A stretch of DNA of 64,000 bases from Thermocatellispora tengchongensis. GTDB lineage: Bacteria; Actinomycetota; Actinomycetes; Streptosporangiales; Streptosporangiaceae. Each line of letters opens with the position of its first letter. Position 1 is the first letter of the stretch. The notes beneath the pieces were generated by a model that made no database searches, was not told the origin of the DNA, and was given only the letters and a program-made list of their open reading frames with translations. Made by a program: the position numbers and the translations under genes. The stretch lies in NCBI RefSeq assembly GCF_014202315.1, contig NZ_JACHGN010000025.1:111700-175699 (forward strand), given 5' to 3'. Of the stretch, positions 56,337 through 63,998 are shown piece after piece.

Positions 56337-57760
56337 GCGGCCTCACCCCAGTCCGCCCGCGCGGCGACCATGGCGCGAATGTCGGTATCGGAGACGTAGG
56401 CCGCGCGAACCCGTACCGGTTCGGGAGAGGTCTCCAGTCGGACGTAGCCGACGCCCGCGCCCAGCTCCGGCCGAGGAGAGATCAGATCGGCGTGCGCCCC
56501 CCGATCCCGCGCGCCGTCGCCGAGAACCATGTCAACCTGTTCCGACTCATCGAGCCGCAGCGCGATCTTGTCGGGGAACAGGTTGCGGATGTTCATGACC
56601 TCCTTGCGCGGGTCCTGGAGCGCCGCCAGGACACCAACGCCTACCGCGCGCCCCTGAGTAGTGAGCGTGGCCAGCGCGGCCGTGATCCGCTGCCGCAACG
56701 CCCGATCCGGCTGATAGGCGGTCAGGAACGCCACCTCATCGACGATCACCAGCACGAACGGGTCATCCACGGTCGGAACGTGCGAGCGACGCACGCCCGC
56801 GAACCGCGCGGCCCGCTTCTGCATGACGCTGACCGCCTCATCCAGCAGATCCGCACACTCTTCCGGCGTTGCGGCGTACCGGTGGCCGAACAACTCACGG
56901 CCGTAGGACAGTTCCATGAGCTTGGGGTCCAGCGCCCACAACTCGACCAGCCCGGCCCGTACGGCGGGCAACAGGGCGCGGACAGTGGACCAGATGACCG
57001 AGCCCTTGCCAGCCCCGGTCGCCCCGGCCACCAGGACGTGTGTCCCGTGGACCTTGAGTCGCCACGGCGTACCGTCCTCACATCGCCCGATCTCAACCGG
57101 CCCCACGTCCGCCGAAGCGGGCACGGGCACGGCGGGCAGAGGGGTGGCGAGCGGGTCACTGCGCGGGAAGGTGAGCACCAGCCGCCCGGCCCGCGCGATC
57201 GTGACCCGGCAGGCCGGAGCGCCGAAGCCGTGCGCCAGGTGATCGGCCCGGTCGGTCCAGTCCTTAACGGCCTGACCGGAGAGCATCCGGACCGTGACAC
57301 GGTCGGCCGAGCTGTCGCACTCGACACGGACGAGCCGGGGAAGGTAGTCCCGGCCCCGAAGATGCCGCCCCAGGCCGGAGATGACCATTACCGGCTGCCA
57401 GTGCCGCCGGTAGATCCAGATGCGCCGCCAGAAGGCCAGCAGCCGCCACCCAACGCAGGAGGTGAAGGACTCCCGGTCACCGAGGTACCAGCCGATCAGC
57501 AGCGACGCCAGCACGGTGGAGACGATCAGCGCGACGCGCCAGCCGTACAGGAGCGTGAGCGTCACCGGTACGACGAGCGCCGCGACCGCGACGGGATGCA
57601 CGATGACCGTGCGGACGAGCCCCGCCAAGACGCGCCAGGCGAGGATCACGATGGTGACGATGGCGGGGGTCTGGACGACGACCGGGCGGAAGACCACAGC
57701 CGTGTCGGGCGTGGTGGAGACGAGCTTGCGGGTCTCGTCACCAGGGAGCTTCTTGAACAT
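56333..57760 (-). CDS. tra: FtsK/SpoIIIE-like conjugative DNA translocase
   Basis: A 475-residue translocase, the single main transfer protein of AICEs (TraSA/TraB class). Hydrophobic segments (about 28-45, 50-78) are followed by a P-loop motor with GATGAGKGS (about 244-252) and VLVIVDEVAFL (about 336), then a C-terminal domain. It moves double-stranded DNA between mycelial cells without a nickase. ATG 57760 is selected because homology begins at FKKLPGDETRKLVST; the upstream open frame is low-complexity. Confidence 0.9.
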   Translation of the reverse strand: MFKKLPGDETRKLVSTTPDTAVVFRPVVVQTPAIVTIVILAWRVLAGLVRTVIVHPVAVAALVVPVTLTLLYGWRVALIVSTVLASLLIGWYLGDRESFTSCVGWRLLAFWRRIWIYRRHWQPVMVISGLGRHLRGRDYLPRLVRVECDSSADRVTVRMLSGQAVKDWTDRADHLAHGFGAPACRVTIARAGRLVLTFPRSDPLATPLPAVPVPASADVGPVEIGRCEDGTPWRLKVHGTHVLVAGATGAGKGSVIWSTVRALLPAVRAGLVELWALDPKLMELSYGRELFGHRYAATPEECADLLDEAVSVMQKRAARFAGVRRSHVPTVDDPFVLVIVDEVAFLTAYQPDRALRQRITAALATLTTQGRAVGVGVLAALQDPRKEVMNIRNLFPDKIALRLDESEQVDMVLGDGARDRGAHADLISPRPELGAGVGYVRLETSPEPVRVRAAYVSDTDIRAMVAARADWGEAA

Positions 57761-57842
57761 GGGCGCGATGCCTCTCGTGATCGACGTGCAGGGAGATGGA
57801 GGGGCCGCCGGAGGGTGCGGGCCGGCGGCCCCGTCGAGCAGG

Positions 57843-58157
57843 TCAGGCCGCATCGCTTGCGGCGTTCTCGGCCGAGGTCTGGGAGTGCAGCCGCTCGCAG
57901 TCGGCCAGGTAGCGGGCGGCAGCGCTGAAGATCTCGCGGGCAAGGGCCAGGTCTTGTTCCGTGACCCCATCGCCGCCACCCGTGGTGGAGATGGACACGT
58001 TCGCCTCACGGGTGTTGAGGTCGAGGCAGGGACGCCGCCCATTCAGCACCCATGCGTGTACGTCCACATCCGGGGTGTGGAAGGCGACGCTGACGCGAGG
58101 CGCTTTGTCGGGAGCGAGCGACACCGTCACGTAGGTGTACGGCTTGTGATCGCTCAT
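57843..58157 (-). CDS. AICE accessory protein, paralogue B
   Basis: 104 residues. A beta-rich N-terminal half (YTYVTVSLAPDKAPRVSVAF) and a C-terminal helix (VTEQDLALAREIFSAAARYL). The C-terminal part is clearly related to the preceding gene, so the two are tandem duplicates. The start overlaps that gene's stop in ATGA. No enzyme motif is present; a role in regulation or mating is possible. Confidence 0.7.
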   Translation of the reverse strand: MSDHKPYTYVTVSLAPDKAPRVSVAFHTPDVDVHAWVLNGRRPCLDLNTREANVSISTTGGGDGVTEQDLALAREIFSAAARYLADCERLHSQTSAENAASDAA

Positions 58158-58429
58158 GCCGCAGCCCTACGCGGATTGGCCGCCGGGGAGTGCCGCCGCT
58201 CGACCTCACGGGCGAACCGGTACGCCTCCCCCGCGAGCTGACGCGCGAACTCCACATCCTGCGCCGTCACCTCACCGTCCGGCGACGTGGTGACCAGGAC
58301 CGAAGTCGGCCCGAAGTCGAGCACCAGCACCGGAGCCCGATACGGGTAGCGGTGGTTGGTCGCGCGTGCCTCACGACCGGTGGTTAAGGTGATCACGCTC
58401 GTCGGCCGAGCCCGCCACCGCCGCCCCAT
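58154..58429 (-). CDS. AICE accessory protein, paralogue A
   Basis: 91 residues, with VLVLDFGPTSVLVTTSPDGE and VTAQDVEFARQLAGEAYRFA matching the next gene in order and spacing. ATG 58429 overlaps the pra stop and the stop overlaps paralogue B, both in ATGA. Duplication followed by divergence is clear; the function is not. Confidence 0.7.
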   Translation of the reverse strand: MGRRWRARPTSVITLTTGREARATNHRYPYRAPVLVLDFGPTSVLVTTSPDGEVTAQDVEFARQLAGEAYRFAREVERRHSPAANPRRAAA

Positions 58430-58839
58430 CAGGCCGCGTCCTTGGTGGTGGCCGCGTGCTTGACGGTGCGCGGTGCGCGCATCTCGCGGACCCGGATGGA
58501 GTAGGCCAGGCGTCCGGCCTGGTTGACGTACGGGGTGACGGTGATGTGGTCGAACTCGACGGGCGTGAACGGCAGACCCGGCATCGGGGCCGGCGGCACC
58601 GGCTGCTGCGGGGCAAGGATCTTGACGGAAACCGTCTTCTGCGCGGGCTTGAGCGTCGGGTCGGCGTCCATGACGGCGACCTGCCACACGAGTTCGCCCG
58701 CGTGCTTGTCGCGCGCCTGGACGAACCGGCCGTTGGTCGAGGCGTCGAAGTCCTTGACCGGCTCGACCTCTCCCACGACGTAGCAGCCGTAGGGGAACAG
58801 CATCTCGTAGGTGACCGGGATCGGTCCTTGCAGTGCCAT
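58429..58839 (-). CDS. pra: Pra-type activator of replication, integration and excision
   Basis: A 136-residue protein matching the pSAM2 Pra family: YEMLFPYGCYVVGEVEPVKD, LVWQVAVMDADPTLKPAQKT and FTPVEFDHITVTPYV. In pSAM2, Pra switches on the repSA-xis-int operon and so controls excision. Here it is the first gene of that operon, and its promoter carries inverted operators for the adjacent GntR repressor. Confidence 0.85.
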   Translation of the reverse strand: MALQGPIPVTYEMLFPYGCYVVGEVEPVKDFDASTNGRFVQARDKHAGELVWQVAVMDADPTLKPAQKTVSVKILAPQQPVPPAPMPGLPFTPVEFDHITVTPYVNQAGRLAYSIRVREMRAPRTVKHAATTKDAA

Positions 58840-58857
58840 GCTGAGACTCCTGTCATC

Positions 58858-58925
58858 TTGTCGACAACTCGTATTGTCGAGCTGTCTCGAAGATAACCCC
58901 CACCCCTCAACTCGACAATACGAGT
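58858..58925. promoter_or_regulatory. Inverted 15-bp operators of the AICE control region
   Basis: ACTCGTATTGTCGAG (58867-58881) and its exact reverse complement CTCGACAATACGAGT (58911-58925) flank a 29-bp gap. The palindrome TTGTCGACAA (58858-58867) adjoins the first. A related CTCGACTTGTCG (59713-59724) precedes the GntR gene. They are probable binding sites for the GntR repressor at the pra promoter. Confidence 0.75.
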
Positions 58926-58955
58926 TTCCGAGTGTGTATTGTGATCTAAGTCACA

Positions 58956-59696
58956 TCACAGCGAGTACGCGTCCTCCAGTTCGTGCAACTCGCCGGGAAG
59001 CACCAGCTCCACCACCAGAACCGGCCCCCCCGAACCGTTGAAGACGCTGGAGACCAAACCGAGTACAGCCGCGGACTTGGGCACGCCTAGGAGCTTCGCC
59101 TCTTGGGCGTTGGGGTGACGTGCGGCAAGCCGTTCGACGACATGCGCCAGCCGAATGTCCTTCGCCGCTTGAAGATGGTGCCGCACACCGACGTCGAGCA
59201 GGTCAGGCAGGATCAGGTCCGACCCGTCCGCGACTTCCAGAGTGCTCCAGATGGTCACCAGCTCAGAGGGGCGCTCGCCATCACTGAACACGAGGCGCCG
59301 CATCGCAACCGGCGTCTTGTCCGCCACGCCCAGGAGCGCGGCCACATGCGCCGGCGCCGGGGTCTGTCGCGCTTCCACCAGGGAGCCGCCCTCGTTCGCC
59401 TCCGAGCGATCGAGCACGGCCCGGCCCGGCCGCGATGCGCCTACCTCCGGGGTCGGGGGCGTGGAGCGGACAAAGGAGCCCTTACCGTGCTCCCGGTCGA
59501 TCACACCACGAAGCTGAAGGACCTGAAGCGCCCGCACGACCGTAGGCCGGCTGACCCGGAACTCGCGGATGAGCTGCGTCTCCGAGGGCAGGAGCGAGCC
59601 CGGCGGATAGGTCCCGTCCGCGATCCTGGCGCGGATGGCTTGTACGATCTGCGCATACTTCGGAGGAGCGAACTCTTCACCGAACGAAGACGACAT
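58956..59696 (-). CDS. GntR/UTRA repressor of the AICE (KorSA-like)
   Basis: A 246-residue regulator: GntR winged helix (about 12-80; SETQLIREFRVSRPTVVRAL) and a UTRA domain (about 100-240; TPVAMRRLVFSDGERPSELV). In pSAM2, KorSA represses pra and itself. The ATG has no clear ribosome site, but a CCAATA-complement -10 is 9 bases upstream and the operator-like CTCGACTTGTCG overlaps the core promoter, consistent with autorepression. Confidence 0.87.
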   Translation of the reverse strand: MSSSFGEEFAPPKYAQIVQAIRARIADGTYPPGSLLPSETQLIREFRVSRPTVVRALQVLQLRGVIDREHGKGSFVRSTPPTPEVGASRPGRAVLDRSEANEGGSLVEARQTPAPAHVAALLGVADKTPVAMRRLVFSDGERPSELVTIWSTLEVADGSDLILPDLLDVGVRHHLQAAKDIRLAHVVERLAARHPNAQEAKLLGVPKSAAVLGLVSSVFNGSGGPVLVVELVLPGELHELEDAYSL

Positions 59697-59801
59697 GACG
59701 ACATCCCAATAACTCGACTTGTCGTGCAGTCTATCGAGGGATGTCTCGTCTGTCTCCTCCTTGTTGCGCGGCCAACTCGCGCACCCCCGGAAACGGCATG
59801 A

Positions 59802-59853
59802 CCCCGCAAGAGCACCCTGGTGGGGAAGAGCAGGGTTCCGGGCTCTTGCGGGG
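59802..59853. terminator. Long hairpin between the GntR gene and accessory operon
   Basis: CCCCGCAAGAGC (59802-59813) pairs with GCTCTTGCGGGG (59842-59853), and inner ACCCT with AGGGT. It lies past the end of the four-gene accessory operon and probably terminates it. The rest of 59697-59965 shows no gene. Confidence 0.75.
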
Positions 59854-59965
59854 CGCAACGTCCGCGAATTGATGGAGGACTCAGACCATCGGTTCTCCTC
59901 TCGATGGGAAATTGGACCTCCCGGAGGCGGCAGACCGCGCCAGGCACCGCCGCCCCCAGGAGTGC

Positions 59966-60517
59966 TCAGGTGGCGGAATCACCGCCGCCGCAGACCCGCA
60001 GATCATCGACATGCATGACCGCTCTACGGGCACCGTCCATCAGCTCATCACCGATGTGCAGCCGTACCAGCACGAAGCCCGGACGACCCGTCAGACGTTC
60101 GACGGTCCCGGCCGCGCCGATGAGCACGCTCGCGTATGGCTGTAGACGGCCATGACTGTGCAGCAAATCGACCACAGTGACCCGATCACCCGCACGCGGC
60201 CCGCGCTCACTCACCCGTCGAGACGGCGGCGTCGGCGGGGACAGCCGAGCCAGGGCATGAACAGGGAGATCGACAACCGTCCTGCGCGACGGCCGATCGG
60301 CCTCAAGCTCAACCCGGACCATGGACGCGTCAGCGAAGGCCATGACCACCTGCCCGACTCTCCCGATCAACCGGCCGTACCCACGAGGATCGCGCTGATC
60401 GAAACCGCTGATCTCCACTAGATCGCCGGGGCCGAACCGAGTAGGTGCCGAGGAAGGTTCGGCATCCCTATCAGTGCTGGCAACCACAGCCGCCCCCATT
60501 CCGGCGGAGGTAGGCAT
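59966..60517 (-). CDS. AICE protein with two SH3/KOW-like repeats
   Basis: About 183 residues. Two similar beta-rich units occur: FGPGDLVEISGFDQRDPRGY with IGRVGQVVMAFADASMVRVE, and RAGDRVTVVDLLHSHGRLQP with IGAAGTVERLTGRPGFVLVR. Both follow a GD-V…G-V…V-RV-L pattern typical of SH3-like barrels such as KOW. It might bind RNA, DNA or a protein partner. The start (60517 or 60499) overlaps the upstream gene; no family is recognised. Confidence 0.6.
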   Translation of the reverse strand: MPTSAGMGAAVVASTDRDAEPSSAPTRFGPGDLVEISGFDQRDPRGYGRLIGRVGQVVMAFADASMVRVELEADRPSRRTVVDLPVHALARLSPPTPPSRRVSERGPRAGDRVTVVDLLHSHGRLQPYASVLIGAAGTVERLTGRPGFVLVRLHIGDELMDGARRAVMHVDDLRVCGGGDSAT

Positions 60518-60767
60518 ACCGGAAGGCGACGCGACGCGCGGCCCGCTCCGGATCGTCGGCAGCATGCGCGGCGTAGATGTAGCGCTCACGCTCGCGGTTC
60601 CATCGCTTCCGCCACCAAAACGCCGTGCCGTCCGTCCACACGGTGAGGCCCGCCCAGACCGACACGACCGCGCGCCCGTAGCCGTCATTTACATCGGCCG
60701 CGATCCCCCGAGCTACAAGGCTCTGTTGCAGCCGGAACGCGGCTTCCAAGGGAGCAGAGCACACCAT
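60471..60767 (-). CDS. AICE tandem-paralogue protein 2
   Basis: 98 residues, with LVARGIAADVNDGYGRAVVS and LTVWTDGTAFWWRKRW. These match the preceding gene segment by segment, so they are duplicates. The C-terminus CGCQH has two Cys. ATG 60767 overlaps the previous stop in ATGA. Similar small proteins are common on actinobacterial plasmids, but their role is unknown. Confidence 0.68.
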   Translation of the reverse strand: MVCSAPLEAAFRLQQSLVARGIAADVNDGYGRAVVSVWAGLTVWTDGTAFWWRKRWNRERERYIYAAHAADDPERAARRVAFRYAYLRRNGGGCGCQH

Positions 60768-61120
60768 CAGACCCCATCCCCACCGTCAGGCGAGGTGTAC
60801 GGGAACGGGCGATAGGCGACGCCCCGACGTTGAGCCGCGATGCGGTCGGCCGTTGTGGCGACGTCGACCACCGGTGAGAAGGCGTAGACCGGACGCCCCT
60901 GCAACGTCCACATCCCGGACGGCCAGCGGAACCAACGGCCGTTCGTCCACACCGTCAGGTCCGCCGACACCAGAACCACGGCAAGGCCGCACCCCATGTG
61001 GAGATCGGCCGCGATGCCGTGCCGGCCGAGCTGGACACGCAGCAGCTTCGCCGCGTATTCAGCCGTGATGGCAATCCTAGGCCGTATCGGACTGGGGAAT
61101 ACGACTTCCAAAATGTCCAT
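60767..61120 (-). CDS. AICE tandem-paralogue protein 1
   Basis: 117 residues. LGRHGIAADLHMGCGLAVVL and LTVWTNGRWFRWPSGMW define the same family as the next gene. ATG 61120 begins it. The upstream part of the frame is overlapped by the zinc-finger gene and is not conserved. The function is unknown; the tight operon suggests joint action with its paralogue and the SH3-like protein. Confidence 0.68.
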   Translation of the reverse strand: MDILEVVFPSPIRPRIAITAEYAAKLLRVQLGRHGIAADLHMGCGLAVVLVSADLTVWTNGRWFRWPSGMWTLQGRPVYAFSPVVDVATTADRIAAQRRGVAYRPFPYTSPDGGDGV

Positions 61121-61127
61121 TATTCGC

Positions 61128-61295
61128 CTAAGCCGCAGCCGCCGGAACGGTTCCTCTGCCTTGACAAGTGAGGCAGTTCTCCGGCAACCGATATGCGCCG
61201 ACGCCATCGGCGTTCGCGCCGGACACGACGAGAGCGCGCCGCGCGCTGACGTACTTCCAGCCCCGCCCACCGCATGAACCGCACTGCTCAGCCAT
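61128..61295 (-). CDS. Small CxxCxGxG zinc-finger protein
   Basis: A 55-residue protein with CGSCGGRGWKYV near the N-terminus and CLTCQGRGTVPAAAA at the C-terminus, together forming a DnaJ-type zinc module (CxxCxGxG twice). ATG 61295 is preferred; ATG 61319 is in frame. It is first in a four-gene operon of unknown function and is divergent from the HTH regulator. Confidence 0.62.
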   Translation of the reverse strand: MAEQCGSCGGRGWKYVSARRALVVSGANADGVGAYRLPENCLTCQGRGTVPAAAA

Positions 61296-61370
61296 ATTTC
61301 GAGCATGGCCAGGTGCCATGTCGCATCGCTGTGATCGCGATGTTGCGCCTACTGCATCCGTGTTTCTTCT

Positions 61371-61400
61371 TGTCTCGCCATCGTCTCGTCTTTTCTCGTC
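61371..61400. repeat. Helically phased TCTCG repeats before the HTH regulator
   Basis: Three near-identical ten-base units (TGTCTCGCCA, TCGTCTCGTC, TTTTCTCGTC) run at 61371-61400, about one per helical turn, in the divergent promoter. They are candidate cooperative binding sites for the downstream regulator. Confidence 0.45.
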
Positions 61401-61445
61401 ATACTCGGTAGCCTGATCAGGCCAGTCAGAGCCGAGGGGCCGAGG

Positions 61446-62366
61446 ATGAGCGAGCGACCGATCTTGCTGAAGGTCTTGCTACAACAACGCCACTGGCAGG
61501 CATACGGCACTTTCCAACGCGAATACGACAAGGCCGCGAAGACAGTCGATCCCGCCTTAGTCCGGACATGGCCCAGCCGCGCTCAGCTTCACCGCTGGCT
61601 ATCGGGCACCATCAAGGGCCTGCCCTACCCCGATCACTGCCGCGTCCTTGAAGCGATGTTCCCCGGCTGGACGGCCCACGACCTGTTCGCCCCCGCCCCC
61701 GAGGACATCACCAGCGCCCGCCCTCAGCACAGTCCACCGCAGCAGCCGGAGGCCCTGCCCGCCGTAGTCCCGCCGGTAGGACTGCGCCCCCACCTGGAGC
61801 GCGCGTTCGAGCGTCAGCACGTGTCCATCGACTTCGCCGGCTTCTCTGGCGAGACGCTGCAAGGCGTCATCCAAGAGCCCTTGGACAAGATCCGTTACGG
61901 GCAACTCAAGCCCGAGAGCGTCACCATCCGGCTCCTACTGCCCGACACGTCCAAACCCATGACACTGCCCTGCAAGGCCGAAGACCTCACCGACGACCCG
62001 GATTTCCGCGCCCGCGCCAACACGATCATGCGCCGCCACGCCACCGCCATCATCGACTCCGTCAACGAGTTGGCAGCACGCGGAGCGGTCAAGGAAGCGG
62101 CGGCACGCATCCGCCTGCACCAGGTCGCACCGCTGTTCAAGCTCTACCTCATCAACGGCGAGCACGCGTTCTTCGGCTTCTACCCGATAGCGGAGTACGA
62201 CCTGAAGGTGAACGGCGAGAGCCGCACCATCTACGACCTCATGGGCAAAGACGCCATGATGTTCCACCACTCCACCGACAACGACGCCGGGCGCGAATAC
62301 ATCAAGCAATCACGCCTCTGGTTCGACTCGATATGGAACACCATCAGCCGGGAGTACAACGGGTGA
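61446..62366 (+). CDS. AICE HTH regulator with large ligand-domain-like C-terminus
   Basis: 306 residues. The N-terminus (VLLQQRHWQAYGTFQREYDK; SRAQLHRWLSGTIKGLPYPD) has a helix-turn-helix typical of actinobacterial mobile-element regulators. A Pro-rich linker (about 95-115) leads to an alpha/beta domain (VTIRLLLPDTSKPMTLPCKA; HAFFGFYPIAEYDL). A TTA leucine codon at 61557 may make translation depend on the rare tRNA. Its stop overlaps the start of the HAD gene, so the pair is coupled. Confidence 0.7.
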   Translation: MSERPILLKVLLQQRHWQAYGTFQREYDKAAKTVDPALVRTWPSRAQLHRWLSGTIKGLPYPDHCRVLEAMFPGWTAHDLFAPAPEDITSARPQHSPPQQPEALPAVVPPVGLRPHLERAFERQHVSIDFAGFSGETLQGVIQEPLDKIRYGQLKPESVTIRLLLPDTSKPMTLPCKAEDLTDDPDFRARANTIMRRHATAIIDSVNELAARGAVKEAAARIRLHQVAPLFKLYLINGEHAFFGFYPIAEYDLKVNGESRTIYDLMGKDAMMFHHSTDNDAGREYIKQSRLWFDSIWNTISREYNG

Positions 62367-63043
62367 CCCACTGCCCCACGGACGTGCAACGTCTGCTAGC
62401 CAACGCCACACACGTACTGCTCGACTTCGACGGCCCCATTTGCAGCATCTTCGCCGGCCTGCCCGCCCCCAAGGTCGCGGCAGCCCTGCGCGACTACATC
62501 AGCCCTTTGGGAATCGCCCTCCCCAGGCACATCGAGTACGAGACCGACCCGTTGGAACTTCTCCGCTACGCGGCAAGCGCCGGCCCCATGGTCGCCGAAA
62601 CCGTTGAGGCAGGACTACGCGGCCTAGAACTGCAAGCCGCACTCCGTGCCACACCCACCCCTCATGCGGACGCGGCAATCCACCAGTTCCACACATCCGG
62701 CTGTCAACTGGCCGTGGTCAGCAACAACTCCGACGCCGCCATCAGGCTCTACCTTGACCAGCGCGGCCTGTCGGACTACTTCGCCACCGTCTCAGCCCGG
62801 ACCTTGTTCCAAGACCCCGCCCTACTCAAACCGCACTCGCACCTCATCACCGAGGCCATCAAGCGACTCGACGCCGATCCCTCCCGCTGCATCCTCATTG
62901 GCGACTCCGTCACCGACATCCAAGCCGCCATCAAGGCCGGAGTCCCCAGCATCGGGTACGCCAACCGCCCGGATAAGGAGTACCTCCTAGCCGAAGCCGG
63001 AGCCCACGCCATCATCGACGACATGGCCCAGCTCATCCCATAG
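62363..63043 (+). CDS. HAD-superfamily hydrolase coupled to the HTH regulator
   Basis: A 226-residue HAD phosphatase: nucleophile in VLLDFDGPICSIF, the second motif AVVSNNSDAAI, the lysine in LKPHSHLITEAIK and the metal motif CILIGDSVTDIQAA. A C1-type cap is present (about 20-90). GTG 62363 overlaps the regulator's stop as GTGA. It may dephosphorylate a ligand read by the regulator, a role analogous to that proposed for Pif (Nudix) in pSAM2 immunity; this is inference. Confidence 0.83.
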   Translation: MTHCPTDVQRLLANATHVLLDFDGPICSIFAGLPAPKVAAALRDYISPLGIALPRHIEYETDPLELLRYAASAGPMVAETVEAGLRGLELQAALRATPTPHADAAIHQFHTSGCQLAVVSNNSDAAIRLYLDQRGLSDYFATVSARTLFQDPALLKPHSHLITEAIKRLDADPSRCILIGDSVTDIQAAIKAGVPSIGYANRPDKEYLLAEAGAHAIIDDMAQLIP

Positions 63044-63103
63044 CCGTCCCAGCGACCCACACCGAGCACCGAACGTTGCCGAATTCTCCTTTTATAGATC
63101 AAG

Positions 63104-63158
63104 GGCGGCGCTCCGCGCCGCCACGCAGCCCGAGCCCGCCCGCACGCTGCGCGTGCGG
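63104..63158. terminator. Tandem GC hairpins after the HAD gene
   Basis: GGCGGCGC-TCC-GCGCCGCC (63104-63122) and CCGCACGC-TGC-GCGTGCGG (63140-63158) are perfect 8-bp stems with three-base loops. They lie between convergent genes and probably terminate both. Nothing else is seen in 63044-63212. Confidence 0.6.
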
Positions 63159-63212
63159 CCTGGGGGCCGTTCTCGCGTGCGCCCGCTCTCGGGCCGCGCC
63201 GAAAGCAGACTC

Positions 63213-63818
63213 CTATCCCCCGCAGTTCGAGGCGGGAGCAATCGTCCCAGTTGCATCCCTCGTCCACAAGCGGTAGGTCCAATAGCCATCCGCTTTGCCA
63301 AAATCCCGGAAGACATCAAATGACGCCTTGTGTGCATTGGCACCTGTTACCCACTGATCACTCCCCCTCTCGACGAGGAGCATCCAGCGGCCAGGAATCG
63401 TGGCTGCTCGGACGGTCAGCTCACTACACGAAGGAATCCACACACTAAGATTCGGATGATCATCACCACTCGACGCCTGGATCAAGATAATCACTTGGGC
63501 ATCTACCATGTTGGCGTTGCGCACTTTGATCTCAGACTCGCCCTCCACATCAAAGGCAACACCGGAGATTCTTTCAGCGAAGGCGCTATGACGCTGGTCG
63601 TCGTCGTCCTTAATTTGGTAGAGCGTCGCAGCAAGACCAAGTGCAGCAACCGCGATGGCAATGACATCGCCTCGCTCGATCTTATTAGTGCCGAACATGA
63701 GAAACACGCCCAAGCCCACCAGGGGCACAACCCAGGCAGGGATGTCGCTGATCATGCTGGTGATCATGCTGATGATCAGCTGGCCCAGATCTTCGAGGAA
63801 GCCTTCTGCTGCCGCCAT
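63213..63818 (-). CDS. Lower-GC membrane protein, AICE cargo
   Basis: 201 residues. An amphipathic N-terminus (GFLEDLGQLIISMITSMISD), two hydrophobic helices (WVVPLVGLGVFLMFG and IAIAVAALGLAATLYQI), then an extramembrane beta-rich domain (SEIKVRNANMVDAQVIILIQ, WMLLVERGSDQW). Its base composition is clearly less GC-rich than the flanks, a sign of recent acquisition. No family is recognised; surface exclusion, defence or a membrane effector cannot be distinguished. Confidence 0.68.
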   Translation of the reverse strand: MAAAEGFLEDLGQLIISMITSMISDIPAWVVPLVGLGVFLMFGTNKIERGDVIAIAVAALGLAATLYQIKDDDDQRHSAFAERISGVAFDVEGESEIKVRNANMVDAQVIILIQASSGDDHPNLSVWIPSCSELTVRAATIPGRWMLLVERGSDQWVTGANAHKASFDVFRDFGKADGYWTYRLWTRDATGTIAPASNCGG

Positions 63819-63915
63819 GCGACCTCTTACGCCGTAGCCATTGCCGGGGTGACAAGTAGGCAAACGGTTGTGGATCACTCAGGGTTCCACCTGAAGGCGA
63901 TCATTGAGCACTTTT

Positions 63916-63998
63916 CATCCTGAGTAGCGACCTTCTTCGATGAGCTGCAGGACGAGGATGGCCTGCACGATCGTGGTGGCGCGGTGCGGGCAGCAGCG
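63916..63998 (-). CDS. 3' end of a gene running off the window (unassigned)
   Basis: The complementary strand is open from the window edge to a TGA at 63916-63918, encoding a C-terminus that reads HRATTIVQAILVLQLIEEGR then YSG. The sequence looks helical and gene-like, but 27 residues are not enough to name a family. It lies just upstream of the lower-GC membrane gene on the same strand. Confidence 0.35.
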
